Positions 1 to 11,400 of a DNA stretch of 64,000 bases are shown in pieces. The stretch covers positions 55,093,665 through 55,157,664 of the forward strand of contig JALGPY010000010.1 of assembly GCA_023055425.1 (NCBI GenBank), written 5' to 3'. The notes beneath the pieces were generated by a model. It ran no database searches and had not been told where the DNA came from. It was given only the letters and a program-made list of their open reading frames with translations. This stretch comes from Linanthus parryae (taxonomy: Eukaryota; Streptophyta; Magnoliopsida; Ericales; Polemoniaceae). The first letter of the stretch is position 1; every line of letters starts with the position of its first letter. The translations under genes were made by a program, and so were the position numbers.

Positions 1-3000
1 GCCAGATCTCCCAAGTTTGGAGAGCACAACTGAAGTTCTTGATCTGAAGGAAAATAAATTAAATAGCTCTTCTTTCCAGCCTGTTATTTTCCCTGAGCAT
101 CTCCAAGTACCTGAAGAGTTAATATATGGGCTGACTTTTGGAAGTTTTGATTCTCCTTCGGATCAAGAGGTAGAGCATGTTAATGTATCTGATGAAGTGA
201 AGGTTTCTTTACCTACTACTGAACCGCTTAAGGAAAAAGAGGAAATTGAAAAGGATATCTCCTTGAGGTCAGTTTAGCTTTTGGGAATATCATTTTGGAA
301 TCTCTTTTTATCCGTCTTTTTTCCCTTATATATATTATCTTCATAAGGCTTTAGAGGTTTCTTTAGCTGGTCGCATAATCACTATTTGGTCAATATTTAA
401 CCCGTGGAGATTATATTCTGTTACTGGAGCTTGGTTCATGTGATTCATCGCGGGACACGATGCCCTCTGATATATGATTTTAACTTACTGTGATTTAACA
501 CTATAACACGGGCTTTCCTTGGTTAACTATCTTTGAAAAGAACTTGTCCTAGTCATATTGATTTCGTTTAGTCTGAATATCATATGTATGTTTGGAGACT
601 GATGGCCACAAGTTTTGTTGCTGTAGAGTACGTGGCACACGAGACATGTTATGATTTTTTCTTAAGTTCAGATTAAATTTTGTATATGCACGATAGTTAT
701 GCCAAAAAATTAGTTACTGCAAGATCCATAATTTTTTCATATTTTGCAAAGCTGGGCCGGCGTATATATTGGTATAGATAAAGTCGTTGAATACGGAAAT
801 TTTCTCGTGTCATAATAATAGATTTTCTGCATTGTGCAAAGATCATAGTGTATTGCCTAGTTAGTAAATACTCCGAATTTTTCCGTTTAATACCCGTCCG
901 TACGTTTAAATGAAAAATACTTCCGTATTTCGTACTGTTGCTGGACCTAATGAAAAATACTCGAATTTTTGAGCAAAATCGTTTAATACTCGTATTTCAC
1001 GTTTTAACGTACAATACTTCCGAATAAAACTTCTTTTAAACAATATTGCAGTGAATAAATTATCATCCAAAATAGTGTAATTTTTTTGTAATTATTTATT
1101 ATTAAATATTTTCTTACTATTTATCTATTTTAAATATTTATTGTTATAAATATTTACAAATATTATTATAAAACTTTGAAAATATTAAATTAAAATAACT
1201 ATAATTATGTATGTGTGTGTGTATACATGCATCTTGAGTCTTATGTGTTATATTTTTAAGTTTTGAATAATACATGTTTAAGATTAGGGAATGTGTAGTA
1301 ACATTTTTTACAGAAGTAGTTGAATAGTATGATATTATTTTACATGAGTAATTAGTTATGAGTAAATAGTGTAAATATCATAAATGATAAACAAATGAGT
1401 ATATGCTTTACAAATTATTTATAAATATTTGATAAAAATATGAAAAGAAGACAATGTGTGACACAAAGAACTCATTATATATACCAAAATACTAAGAAAT
1501 GCACCCGTATTTTTAATTCCGAATGAATAACTAGTATTCGAATTATACACGTACGTTTAGAAAACTCGAATTAATCAAATAGCGTATTTTTAAGCCGAAT
1601 TTTTACTAACGTATTTTTAACCTAAAATCGTATAGTACACGTACGTACCGTATCACGTTTTATTTCCGTCCCGTATTTTACTAACTATGGTGTATTGAGG
1701 CTAAGACGTTTCTGACCTTTGATTTAACATCAAATTGCAGCAATGAGATTGGATCCTCAAGTGCTCAAGAAACCGAGAATCCTGATAATTCACAGTCTCC
1801 ACCTCTTGCTCCTGAAAGTTCTTCTAATTTGGAAGATGATGTTCCATCTGATGCTACTCTCAAGAATGATCAGCCAAAGCCGGAGGTGAAGTTGCCATTC
1901 GGGGGAAATCAGTACCCTTTTGTTGCTGCTCCCAACTATAGTTTTCCTTTCGCTGCTCATTTTCTGGGGAACCAAACCCTTCAGTCCGAAGGAGTTGCGC
2001 AACAGGTATGAATAAACCCTTTCATATCATTTATACACTACCATGTTACATTGATGAACTATATATGTGAACTTCAGCATGAAAATAATTTCTTTTTCCA
2101 AGTTGAAAGCTGGTCTCTAGGCTTCACTTATTTTAGCAGTTGAATTACCTGAAAGAGGTACTACTACATCTTAGTCTCCACTATTTTTAGACAATTAATC
2201 TAGTTTCTTAGACCATTAATCTTCACTTTTTTTAGACAATTAATCTTCACTTCTCAAGTGAAGTGAAGATCAAGGGTGAGTTTGATATGACTTGTTTGCA
2301 ACTTAAGTTGACTTCTAAGTTTATGTCAAAAAGTCTACGACCAAAAAGAAGAACAAAAAAATTAAGTGTGTTTGGTGAAAAAGATGTTTAAGTCCAAAAG
2401 AAAAAAATAGCTTAAAAAACCCAACTTATATTTTCTAGACTCAAGTTTAACACTATGAACTTATAAGTCGAAATCCAACTTTTCAGCTTACAAGTCCATA
2501 CCAAACACTACTTATAAGTCAAACTCCCCCTAGGATATGTTGATGAAGCTGGTCCTTAGTAACTTGATTATGCCAAGCAACTAAATTGGCCATTTAAAAA
2601 AATATATATATATATTATTATCTTTACACTATTGTAGTGAACTTGGTTTAGTCATTATGTTGTACTTCTTCGTAACGCCTCTTTCTCTTGTTTTGACTTT
2701 TGTAACTATTCACTGGGTCATTTTGACTCGGTGATTTGGATAGCAAAGCGATATAATTTTTTGATAATTTTTCATGGCTTTGTAGAGTAGAAGTTCTTTT
2801 ATAACACGGTGAAAAAAATATCAAAAAAGTCGTTTCGTTTTGCGATCCAAATCACCCTGTCAAAGTGACTCAGATACGAGTCAAAAAGTCAAAGTGTAGA
2901 TAAAGAGGCGATACGGAGGAAGTATGTCTGTATTATATTTGAAGTATGTTCAAAAGTTGTCATTTTATCATCTAATCTTTACCAATCTTGTTCACTTGTA

Positions 3001-4428
3001 GAGTGAGAGCGCACAGGTATCATCATCAACACCTGCTACTTCTCAACCTGCAGCGCTTTCTCCACCCCCATTTCCTATTTTCCGCCATCCCTACCAACCG
3101 GGTTACTTGCCTTTTAGCCCGTACTATCATCCATATTATTATTCCCCAACTGGCCAACCCATGTTAGGCCAGGGTGGTTTCCCTCAGCAGCCTTCCAATG
3201 GCAATGCATATCTAGCGGCAGCCGCTGCTGCAGGTGGTAAATACCCTGTGCAACCTAGCCAGTCAGGTCTTAATGCTGGAAGCGTGCCGCCGTATGGAAT
3301 TCCTGCTGGATATGGAACTTATAGCCCTGGACTAGCTCCATCTTCTGGAAGTTCTGCCGGTACACAAGATCTGACAACTTCAGCGTTCAAGGACAACACA
3401 GTTTACACAACTGTCCAACAGGTCATACTCTGATTTCTTTAAGATAACACCTAGTAGTATATAAATGTGATGTGGAGTGTGTTTGGCAAAATAGTTTATT
3501 TTGGTTTTTAGTTTTTCTACCAAATGGATTATTTAATATGTTTGTTTTCACTGATTATTTATGTTTTCTGTACAGACTATATTGCCCTCACACTTCTTCA
3601 TATTTCCAAAATGACCCTTAGGTCACTCTTATCAGAGTATATAATTATTGCCGCATAGAAAATTAAAAATCTTTATCTCTTTCTCTCTGATTAGCAAGAA
3701 AGCAGTACACATACCCTTCTGTTCTTTTGTGTTGGTTCTTTTTAGGGAAATCACCAATTAGCTCTGTGCAAATTCAGATGGAATTGGTTTGATTCAACTG
3801 AAAATCTTGGTATCTGAACTGTGAAGTCAGTCAAGTGCTTTGACTGGGATTAGGTGAAGATGATTGAATCCAATTACGAAAATCTTGATTTTTTGGAGGT
3901 CACATTTGTCATTGCAGCTAGTTTAAAAAACCACTACCAAACACATTTATCCAGTTTTTTAAAACCATCACCAAATACACTGGTTTAAACAGAATCTCTA
4001 TAAAAAAACCAAACTCTAATCCATAACAGATTTGTCATTATTTTGGCGAAATCCACATTTACTGATTTCTTTTTGGTTTTAAACAGGCTGATGGTTCTAT
4101 GGTTTGGGCGCCTCCGGCAGTTAGAGATGTATCTGGTTTGCCTGCTGCGGCATCTTTCTACAACCAGCATGTTCCCCAGGGGCATCGTCTGACATTACCA
4201 CCTTCACAAGGTGGATATGCTTCCCCAGGAGCATATCATCAAGCACAGCTGATGGCGGCGGCAGGTTCTGCAGCAAACACTCATCCTCATATGCAGCAGC
4301 ACCTGTCCCAACAAGCAGCGGCTGGTTCGAATGAAGCAATGAGATCTGCATCTGGGGCTTACCAGCAGCAGCAGCAACAGCAACAGGCTCAGCAGCGTAA
4401 TGCACTCAACTGGACCCCCAACTATTGA
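1..4428 (+). CDS. GBF-interacting protein 1-like (GIP1 family), C-terminal four exons
   Basis: Visible exons are <1-267, 1741-2005, 3002-3421 and 4087-4428. All junctions are GT-AG and the phases join without a break. The protein contains HLQVPEELIYGLTFGSFD, the signature found in the middle of plant GIP1/DUF1296 proteins, then a Ser/Pro/Gly/Tyr-rich low-complexity tail (PYYHPYYYSP, an Ala run, a poly-Gln run) ending in NWTPNY. Family knowledge: these proteins carry an N-terminal UBA-like domain and were found as partners of G-box bZIP factors (GBFs), enhancing their DNA binding in the nucleus. The N-terminal domain lies upstream of the window, so this is a partial gene. Intron 1 holds a hAT-like element, intron 2 a Stowaway-like MITE and another repeat. 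The frame is open throughout, so I take it as functional. Confidence 0.88.
856..1689. mobile_element. hAT-like non-autonomous element in GIP1-like intron 1
   Basis: The ends are inverted (CCTAGTTAGTAAATAC on the left, GTATTTTACTAACTATG on the right) and lie between 8-bp direct repeats GTGTATTG (848-855 and 1690-1697). An 8-bp target duplication fits the hAT superfamily. The interior is AT-rich with many CCGTATTT/CCGAATTTTT motifs near both ends and no coding frame. It makes up more than half of the intron. Confidence 0.65.
2272..2531. mobile_element. MITE-like repeat in GIP1-like intron 2
   Basis: The segment begins GGGTGAGTTTGA and ends TCAAACTCCCCC, which are imperfect inverted ends. Its interior is rich in CTTATAAGT/AACTTAAGTT palindromes. 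It has no coding capacity. The superfamily is uncertain because I could not settle a target-site duplication. Confidence 0.4.
2665..2922. mobile_element. Stowaway-like MITE, copy 1 (258 bp)
   Basis: It lies between TA dinucleotides (2663-2664 and 2923-2924). The ends read CTTCTTCGTAACGCCTCTTT and, inverted, CTTCCTCCGTATCGCCTCTTT, resembling Stowaway ends. Inside is an inverted pair built on CACTTTGACYCGGTGATTTGGAT, so the whole unit can fold into a long hairpin. Related copies occur near 7838, 38880, 54242 and 56144. Confidence 0.7.
3470..3980. repeat. Repeat-rich intron 3 of the GIP1-like gene
   Basis: The intron contains GTGTTTGGCAAAATAG near its start and CCAAACACATTTATCC / ACCAAATACACTGG near its end. 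These TTTGG/CCAAA ends resemble those of plant MITEs. I see no coding frame and no clear target duplication. Confidence 0.3.
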
Positions 4429-4860
4429 GAAAAATGAACTATTTGCAAGGACAGAGTGTATATATATGAAATGCGGCAGCAGATGATGATGGTAGGAGAA
4501 AGTTTCAGGAAATAGCAGAAGTATAGTAGGGAATTGTCCATGGTGCGGTTAAATGTTGGAAAAGCTTTAAGATAATAGGAAGGATAGATTTGGTCGGATC
4601 TTTTTCTTTCTTTCTTTCTTCTGTTTATCGTTCATTTTCTATCTCAGCTTCTACTAATTGATTTAGGGATTGGACTAGGTTTTCAACATCCTTTTGTGTC
4701 CCCAAGGAACTTGTTAAAGATGGTGTTAGAGGACATGTTCCATTCTCTTCCTTCCAATGTCTCCTTTGTATATCATTTTTTTGAAGGATGAAGAAGGGTT
4801 TGACAGTGCTTTTTATGTTTCCTTCATCTGCCCAGCAGGTCCTTTGAAAATCACTTCTTA
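4429..4860 (+). other. Probable 3' UTR of the GIP1-like gene
   Basis: This is the region just after the stop codon at 4426-4428. It is T-rich with (CTTT)n near 4600-4620 and no coding frame. I assign it as 3' UTR from position only; I could not pick a definite polyadenylation site. Confidence 0.4.
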
Positions 4861-4904
4861 CTGCCATCTTCGATTTTGCTTGTGCAGAAGTTCAGATTCC
4901 AATT

Positions 4905-5075
4905 CGTTTTTAAGGGATAGGAAAGAAAATGTGCCTTTGTTGGGTCAATTCGTTTTAAGGGATAGGAAAGGAAGTGTGCCTTTATTGGCTTTCTCGTATT
5001 GCATACTGCGAGAACGTCACAGAGTGTGCCTTTATTGGCTTTCTCGTGTCCTATACACTGCGAGAAAGCTATGCA
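4905..5075. repeat. Short tandem and inverted repeat block
   Basis: Two copies of TTTTAAGGGATAGGAAAG, each followed by TGTGCCTTT.TTGG, are followed by two copies of GTGCCTTTATTGGCTTTCTCG. Each of the latter is followed by CTGCGAGAA, which can pair with TTTCTCG in a small hairpin. The unit is about 50-60 bp. No coding role is visible. Confidence 0.55.
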
Positions 5076-6564
5076 TCGTAAACTCATAATGGATAGAAAT
5101 TTAGACAGTTTTTATTATTTTATTTCATGAAGTTAATAAAAATTGTGAACTCTTACATAAAGGGATAGAAATTTAGACATAATTTTTTAATATCTTATTT
5201 CAAACAATTAATAAAAATTATGGAACTCTTGCAGAAAAAAGAGATGGTAAACGTCGCCAAATTTCTCTCCACCTTTAAAATTATTTAGAGTAATTGTCTC
5301 TTTGCCGAATTCAAACTCGATATCTCATGCAGGGATTTCAAACAAAACTTCACTTTCTCTAGAGGAAGCAGTCTTTAAGATGTGATAGAGAAAGAGAGTA
5401 ATTGTGATTATTATTGTAAGATAGAGGAAGCAGTCTATAAGATAGTTCAACTAATCTCTTAAATCTGGAAACTAAACTCTGGTGCAACATGGGGTTGCCT
5501 GAAATGGTAATAACATGACATGAAGAGGAAGAGACCCCAGAGTGGTGTGTTTGCTAGTCTTATCATGGAAGTATTTAAATATTTTTTTTGTAACCTCTCT
5601 TTCTCTCCGTTTCCCTTTTTGAACGTAAACTCTCTTTCTCTATAATACAAACTAAACTTCACTTTCTCTCCTTTTTTTAGTAAGCTTTTGATGATTAAAT
5701 GACACAATTGCCCCTTAAAAATCCCCCCACCCCAATATTTTTCAATACAATATGTAAATAAATATGGACCACTTAATACCATCTCATTACACTTATCCCA
5801 AACAATAACTAGCCCAATTACCCTAAGCCGTAACCGAATTTTATCCTAAACAGCTGAAATGGAGTCTCTTGTATCATTTATTTGGTTGTGATTGCGGGAT
5901 CTCAGAGACATTACGATACCCCTGTGTTTATAACTTTTTGTTCAACTGTGCCCTTCTTTATACATATCAGTGCCCCCTACTTATGACACATATGATTCAA
6001 TAGTGTAGGGGCTAAGGCTTTGTAATCTAAATTTATCCATCCAAGTTCAGTTCTCAATAAAAGCATTTGTTGGACTCTTTTTTTTTTTTGAAAAAAAATG
6101 TCCCCTATTTTTAACTTACACGTGTGTCCCTCTATTTTTTGAAAAAACACACAAAATACCATAATATTTATTACACCTACCAGTAGTTTATTCTTTAAAA
6201 AAAATTACACTTCCCGTATATATATATCTGTCTGCTACCCGTTCGTAGACGAAGACAAAGTCACGATCGGCCCGGCCACTACCTTCGCCCCTCCCTTCGT
6301 CGGCGTAGCCTCCGCCCCTCCCTAGTCCGTTCCAGCATTCCTCCAATTCTCCGGGCTCCGGCGATTTCGCACGTAAGGAAACCTACCTGCTAATCTGCTA
6401 TACCCTCAAACTAATATATTCCATGGTAATTGAATAAATAACGTGAAACAAACTGTTTTTAAATAAAGTTGTTTAAAAATAAGGATGCCAAACAAGCACT
6501 AAGTCAAATGTTAAGTGGATCGTCATGTACTAATTGAACTCGTTAACCATGGTCCATGGTCTAA
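5076..6564. other. Intergenic, AT-rich; GC-rich patch near 6255-6375
   Basis: Mostly AT-rich repeats with two related ATAGAAATTTAGACA stretches near 5095 and 5165. A GC-rich patch (about 6255-6375) ends CGATTTCGCAC followed by GTAAGG, which resembles a non-coding first exon with a splice donor. No matching downstream exon is visible, so I do not call a gene. Confidence 0.35.
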
Positions 6565-6904
6565 GAGCATCTTTAACAGATGGAGAAAAACGTTCTTTGG
6601 ACTATATTTAGCCCAGTTTTGTCCGAAAACCAGCACCAGCAGTGGTGTAAAAGTTGGCCTAAATTTACACCAGACTTATTTTCTGGACAAAACTAAAGAC
6701 TACTATTCATGGTGGAAAATATAAAAAAAATTCAAGTTTATTCCGGAGTCATTGATTATTTGATGATGACAACTAAAAAGTAATAAACATAATAATAATG
6801 ACTTATATTTATGCCTACTGAAACAACAACTCAAAAAATGAAAGAGTAAAATTTAAGACAGAAATAAATTTAGTTCAAAGAACGTTTTGTTGTTGGAGAT
6901 GCTC
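6565..6904. mobile_element. PIF/Harbinger-type MITE (340 bp)
   Basis: The inverted ends are GAGCATCT and AGATGCTC, flanked by the 3-bp direct repeat TAA (6562-6564 and 6905-6907). A second inverted pair, AACGTTCTTTGGAC / CAAAGAACGTT, lies just inside. A 3-bp T(A/T)A target duplication is typical of PIF/Harbinger MITEs. No coding capacity. Confidence 0.6.
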
Positions 6905-6907
6905 TAA

Positions 6908-8187
6908 ATTGAACTATGGCATGGACGATAATCAAAGTGTTGGTCCCAGGTACACACTACTAGTCCACGCACTGCTGGAATTGGTCTAAGTTCATTGAAT
7001 ACATTTTCCTTCTTGTAGCCCAATAAGGTGGAGCCCACTTTCTGGTAACCAATGAGAGTGTGCCATGGGCTCTGCCGACCAGATCTTGAAGTCTTCGAGT
7101 GATGAATCAATAAAGTTCAAAGTGAGCCACGTGAGATTAGTGTCAGCTTGCAAATGTGAAAGATGAACTTTGACCAATCACCACTCTACATTATTGACAT
7201 CATCTGCCACCTTTTAGGACAAATCGAAGTGACAACCTATTTTCCAACTTTAATACTCATACACCCTCTAAGTTTTACAAACTCCATCAACATCCCAATG
7301 AAAACACCAACTTCTCACCTAAGCAAAACATGGGCAAGAACCCATTATTATTTGTTCTTCCTAAACCCGTTAGTAGCCAGCCAATCGTTAATCCAAATTC
7401 GCGCACGGCGGTAGTGAGAGCTCGTGACAGGGTAGTGTATGAAGCAGTGATTGTTGGGACGATGGTTGTAGGTAGAGAGACGCAATTCATTAATGTGTGG
7501 AACTGTACATAATACAACATTAATGCAAAAAAGTCATAAGATGTGGTAATTCTTAGCTTTTAACTCTCCTCCCAAAACTCATAATTTTTAAATCTACAGT
7601 GGCTTAGAGCCAGTTTGGGAATGTCATGGAGGTGCTACAAGCTTCCTTGTGAGAAAATGGTTGTACATTTTAAATAAAATGTTATTTGGTAAATATTATG
7701 TGAAAATTATGGTAATTTTGTGCTTGCTAAAATTAATTGTGAACCTCTTATGACTAGAGTAAAATGACAAAAAGTACCGTATGACGTTCCGTAAAAGTAG
7801 AGTAAGATAAGTATTAAAAAGTAAAAATTGATTCATCTGTTCTCTCTAAATCTTCACCATTTATATTTTACCGCTATTCACTGAGTCACTTTAATTAGGT
7901 GGTTTGATTAGTAAAACGATGCAAGAATTTGATAATCTTTACACAATGTTGTAGAATAAACTTCACTCTAGAACTCAAAAAATTATAGAAAAATGCAACG
8001 TTTGGTTATCCAAATCAGCGGGTCAAAGTGACCTAATTACGAAAGAAAAAGTCAGAAGATTCAGAGGAAGGGAGGTAGTAGAAGGTTAGAATTGGTTATT
8101 GATGTCATTACTAAAATAAGGGTGTTGATGTCACAAAACCGAAGAGAATGGGGTGAAAATGTGATTTAATCATTTTACACATCAGAC
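6908..8187. other. Region upstream of the TMEM245-like gene, repeat remnants
   Basis: No supported gene. At 7610-7790 is a diverged remnant of the GGGCTAGTTTGGGAATG family seen complete near 18909 and 46788. At about 7838-8076 is a diverged Stowaway-like MITE ending GGAAGGGAGGTAG, with the shared inner TGGTTATCCAAATCA / GGGTCAAAGTGAC motifs. Confidence 0.45.
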
Positions 8188-8276
8188 ATGACCCTGCTTG
8201 TCCGCGTCCACTGTAGTAAAGTTCTTCTTCCAAACAATTCTCTGCCTCAGGAGAATCTCCATATGTTGCCACTGAT

Positions 8277-8459
8277 CTCCCTCTCTCTTTCTCTCTCTCT
8301 CTCAGTCTCTCTCTCTCTCAGTCTCTCTCTCTCGCTCGCCATTTTGGCGCCATTGATTCGTTTTTGGATTCTGCAGAACCCTGATCAATCGCTTTCTCTC
8401 GTCCTCTTTTTAACTTTTTCTGGGTTCTTCAATTTAAATTTGAATTTTGAATTTCAAAA
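8277..8459 (+). promoter_or_regulatory. CT-rich 5' leader of the TMEM245-like gene
   Basis: A (CT)n tract with CAG interruptions (about 8277-8338) sits 120-180 bp before the start codon. CT-rich leaders next to the transcription start are common in plant genes. The transcription start cannot be fixed from sequence. No convincing TATA box was picked out. Confidence 0.45.
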
Positions 8460-11400
8460 ATGCAGCTAGTAAAGTACTCCGATCCAGAACACACCACCAA
8501 ATCATCAACTCCGGCCTGGCAAGACATGTTCCGATCTGCATCATCACTCCACACCCCCAACTCACCACCACCCCAAACCCACGCGCCGCCTCCACAGCAC
8601 CACGCGCCACAAACCCACGCGCCGCCTCCGCCGACAAACGCCACCACCGAGCCTCCTCTCTCCGGCGACCCCCAGGTACGTCTCGCACTCTACATAACCA
8701 TGGCCCACGCCGGTCTCGCCCTCGCCGTCTTCGTACTCTACGGCGTCTTCAAAATCCTCCAACCCTATCTCCGCCCAATCCAATGGGCAGTCCTCTGCTC
8801 AATCCCTCTCCGTATCATTCAGCAAACTCTAGTCGCATTCTGGTCCCAGCCCCTGAAACTAGGCCTCACCGAGACCGTCTTAGCCCTCCCCGTAGCCGTT
8901 TTCAGGGTCTTCACAACCACCCTCGTCGACATCCGCGACTTGTGCCTCCGCGTAGTACTCCAAAACAACAGACCAATCATTGGGAAGAAGAAACACAGAA
9001 CCGGGTTTTCGAAAGTAATTCGTTGGCTGGTTTCGTTTTGGGTCTTCGTAACGGCTTACGAACAGGTTGGGATCATTGGGGCAGTGTCACTCCCTGTGTT
9101 GGGGTTCATGTTCAATGCTAATTCGATGGATTCCACAATGTCGGCGGTCTCGTCGTTAAGGAGTCAGAGCTTCCGCCGCAGTACCATAACAGCGTTTTTC
9201 ACTAGAGGGATACTTAAAAAGTTGAAGACGATTGTGGCGGTCGGTTTGATAGTTGCTATGATTTTAGGGTCTTTGACAGGATTGGTGTTCTTCTCGTATA
9301 TGGTGGGAGTCGAGGGGAAAGACGCGGTGATTTCGATTAAGTCGCACGTGGAAGGGAGTAATTACGCGGAGAGGATCGGGGTGAGGCGATGGATGGAGGA
9401 GAATGATGTGCCTGGGATGGTGGATAGGTACACTGCAAAGCTGTATGAGACTGTGTATGAACAGATTGATGGATTAGCGATTCGGTATAACTTGACCGAG
9501 TTTGTTACAGGGATCAAGCATTTCGCGGTAGCACCGCATACGAACTCTTCTTCGGCGCGTTCCACTGCTCTGATGATGTCCCAATCGCCGTTCTCTGAAA
9601 AATTCATGAGTTTGAGGAAGAGGGTTAAGGATCGCGAATGGGGCCAAATTTACTCCGAGATGGATGCGATATTTAGGGAAGTGGCGATCACGAGAGAGGA
9701 TTTGGTCGAAAAGGCCAAAGGGTTTGCCGTGCAAGGCACAGACATGGCGCAGCGTTTATTGGCGAGTGGCACGTCGGTTCTTGGCAGTAGCTTGCAGGTT
9801 CTTTTGTCTATTGGGACTTCGATAGTCTCTGGAGCAGCCGGTGTGTTCAATTTCGCATCACAGCTTATGGTTTTCTTCTGGGTTTTGTACTGTCTTATTA
9901 CGTCCGAATCTGGTGGTGTCACTGAACAAGCGATGAGTATGCTTCCCATTTCGAAATCAGCTAGAGTCCGCTGTGTGGAAGTTCTTGATAAAGCAATCTC
10001 GGGGGTTTTACTCGCGACTGCTGAGATGGCTTTCTTTCAGGGATGTCTAACTTGGCTTTTGTTTAGACTATGCTCGATACATTTCTTGTACATGTCAACT
10101 GTTCTTGCGTTCATCAGCCCTTTACTGCCGATCTTCCCGTTTTGGCTTTCGACGATTCCGGCTGCTATGCAATTGGTACTAGAAGGGAAATATCTGGTAG
10201 CAATCAGCTTGTCTGTGATTCATCTCGTCCTTATGGATTACGGCACTTATGAAATTCTTGAGGATATACCCGGTCATAGTGCTTATCTCACTGGCCTCAG
10301 CATTATCGGTGGAATGACATTGTTCCCATCTGCCGTGGAGGTAAGTTCACAACACTTTTTTCGTTCATTTGCCTATTCTATAGTATTTAACTTAAAGAAT
10401 TCAGTTAAGCAGTTGAAGCTACTGATGTTGTCAAATTGACTGGCACTGATGCAAATCAGTAATGCTTGAACTAGGTTTTGAAACATGCCTACTTGAATAA
10501 TTTTAGGTTACCAAGCTACCCAAGATCGATTCCTTGATTGTGTGATCATAATTTTATCACCCACTCCTCCAAGCCAATTTTCAAGAGTCAAACTAGGGTA
10601 TGTACAGAATTGACGTGTGAACCTGCAGCGCACTGGGTAAACCCCCCGCCTCTAGTGTAATAGCCTGCAAACCACACTAGAGAGCTAAACCGGCCTAAGA
10701 AAACCCATATTGACAGGCTCGCAGTTGAGGAGGCCAATAGGCAGCCCCAAGGTTTGAACTCAAGATCTCAAGAAAAATGCCCAAAGTCTTAAGAATGCTA
10801 ACCCGACCAACTCAACTAGAATTCCCACTATTTGAATGAGGTATAGAAGGTAATGTGTTTGATTTTGAATATGCATATTGCAATTGTTCATACTTATCTA
10901 TAGTATTAACTTCTTGAATTCAGTAAAACAGTTGAAACTACTCAAGAGTTGAGTTCATTATAATACACTCTGCTTATTCAGAATTGTAGGGGGCCTGAAA
11001 AAATTGAACTGTCCAATGTCCAAGAAAGTGAAGCAACCTAATTGACCATTTTGGAGTATTATTTGTAACAGAAGTTGAATCCCAAACTGAATCTTGCATG
11101 AGAGAAATTGAAAACAATTCTATGAAACAACTGAAACTTGAGGTTATGGTCTTGGATTCCATCCACTTGATGCAAAATGATGCATCCCAGATGTTGATTA
11201 CCTTCGTTACACTAGTTAGAACACAAAAATCCAACATTGATTATTGGAATAAAAAGACAGAAAAAGAACGAGTTTAAGACGCTAAAAGCCCACGTACTGT
11301 ATTTAGGATTACTTTTTTTTCTTCTGAAAACTCAAAAGCCACAAACAACAATATTTGTGGCATTCTTTTAAATGCAAGTTTAGCGTCGACACCTCCCTCT

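Noticed and set aside
4757..5089. Plus-strand 110-codon frame downstream of the GIP1-like gene
   Set aside because: Its repeated residues come from the short tandem DNA repeat at 4905-5075.
8447..9121. A 224-codon plus-strand frame overlapping the TMEM245-like start
   Set aside because: It is an out-of-frame shadow of the GC-rich, Pro-rich exon 1; the TMEM245 frame is three times longer and conserved.
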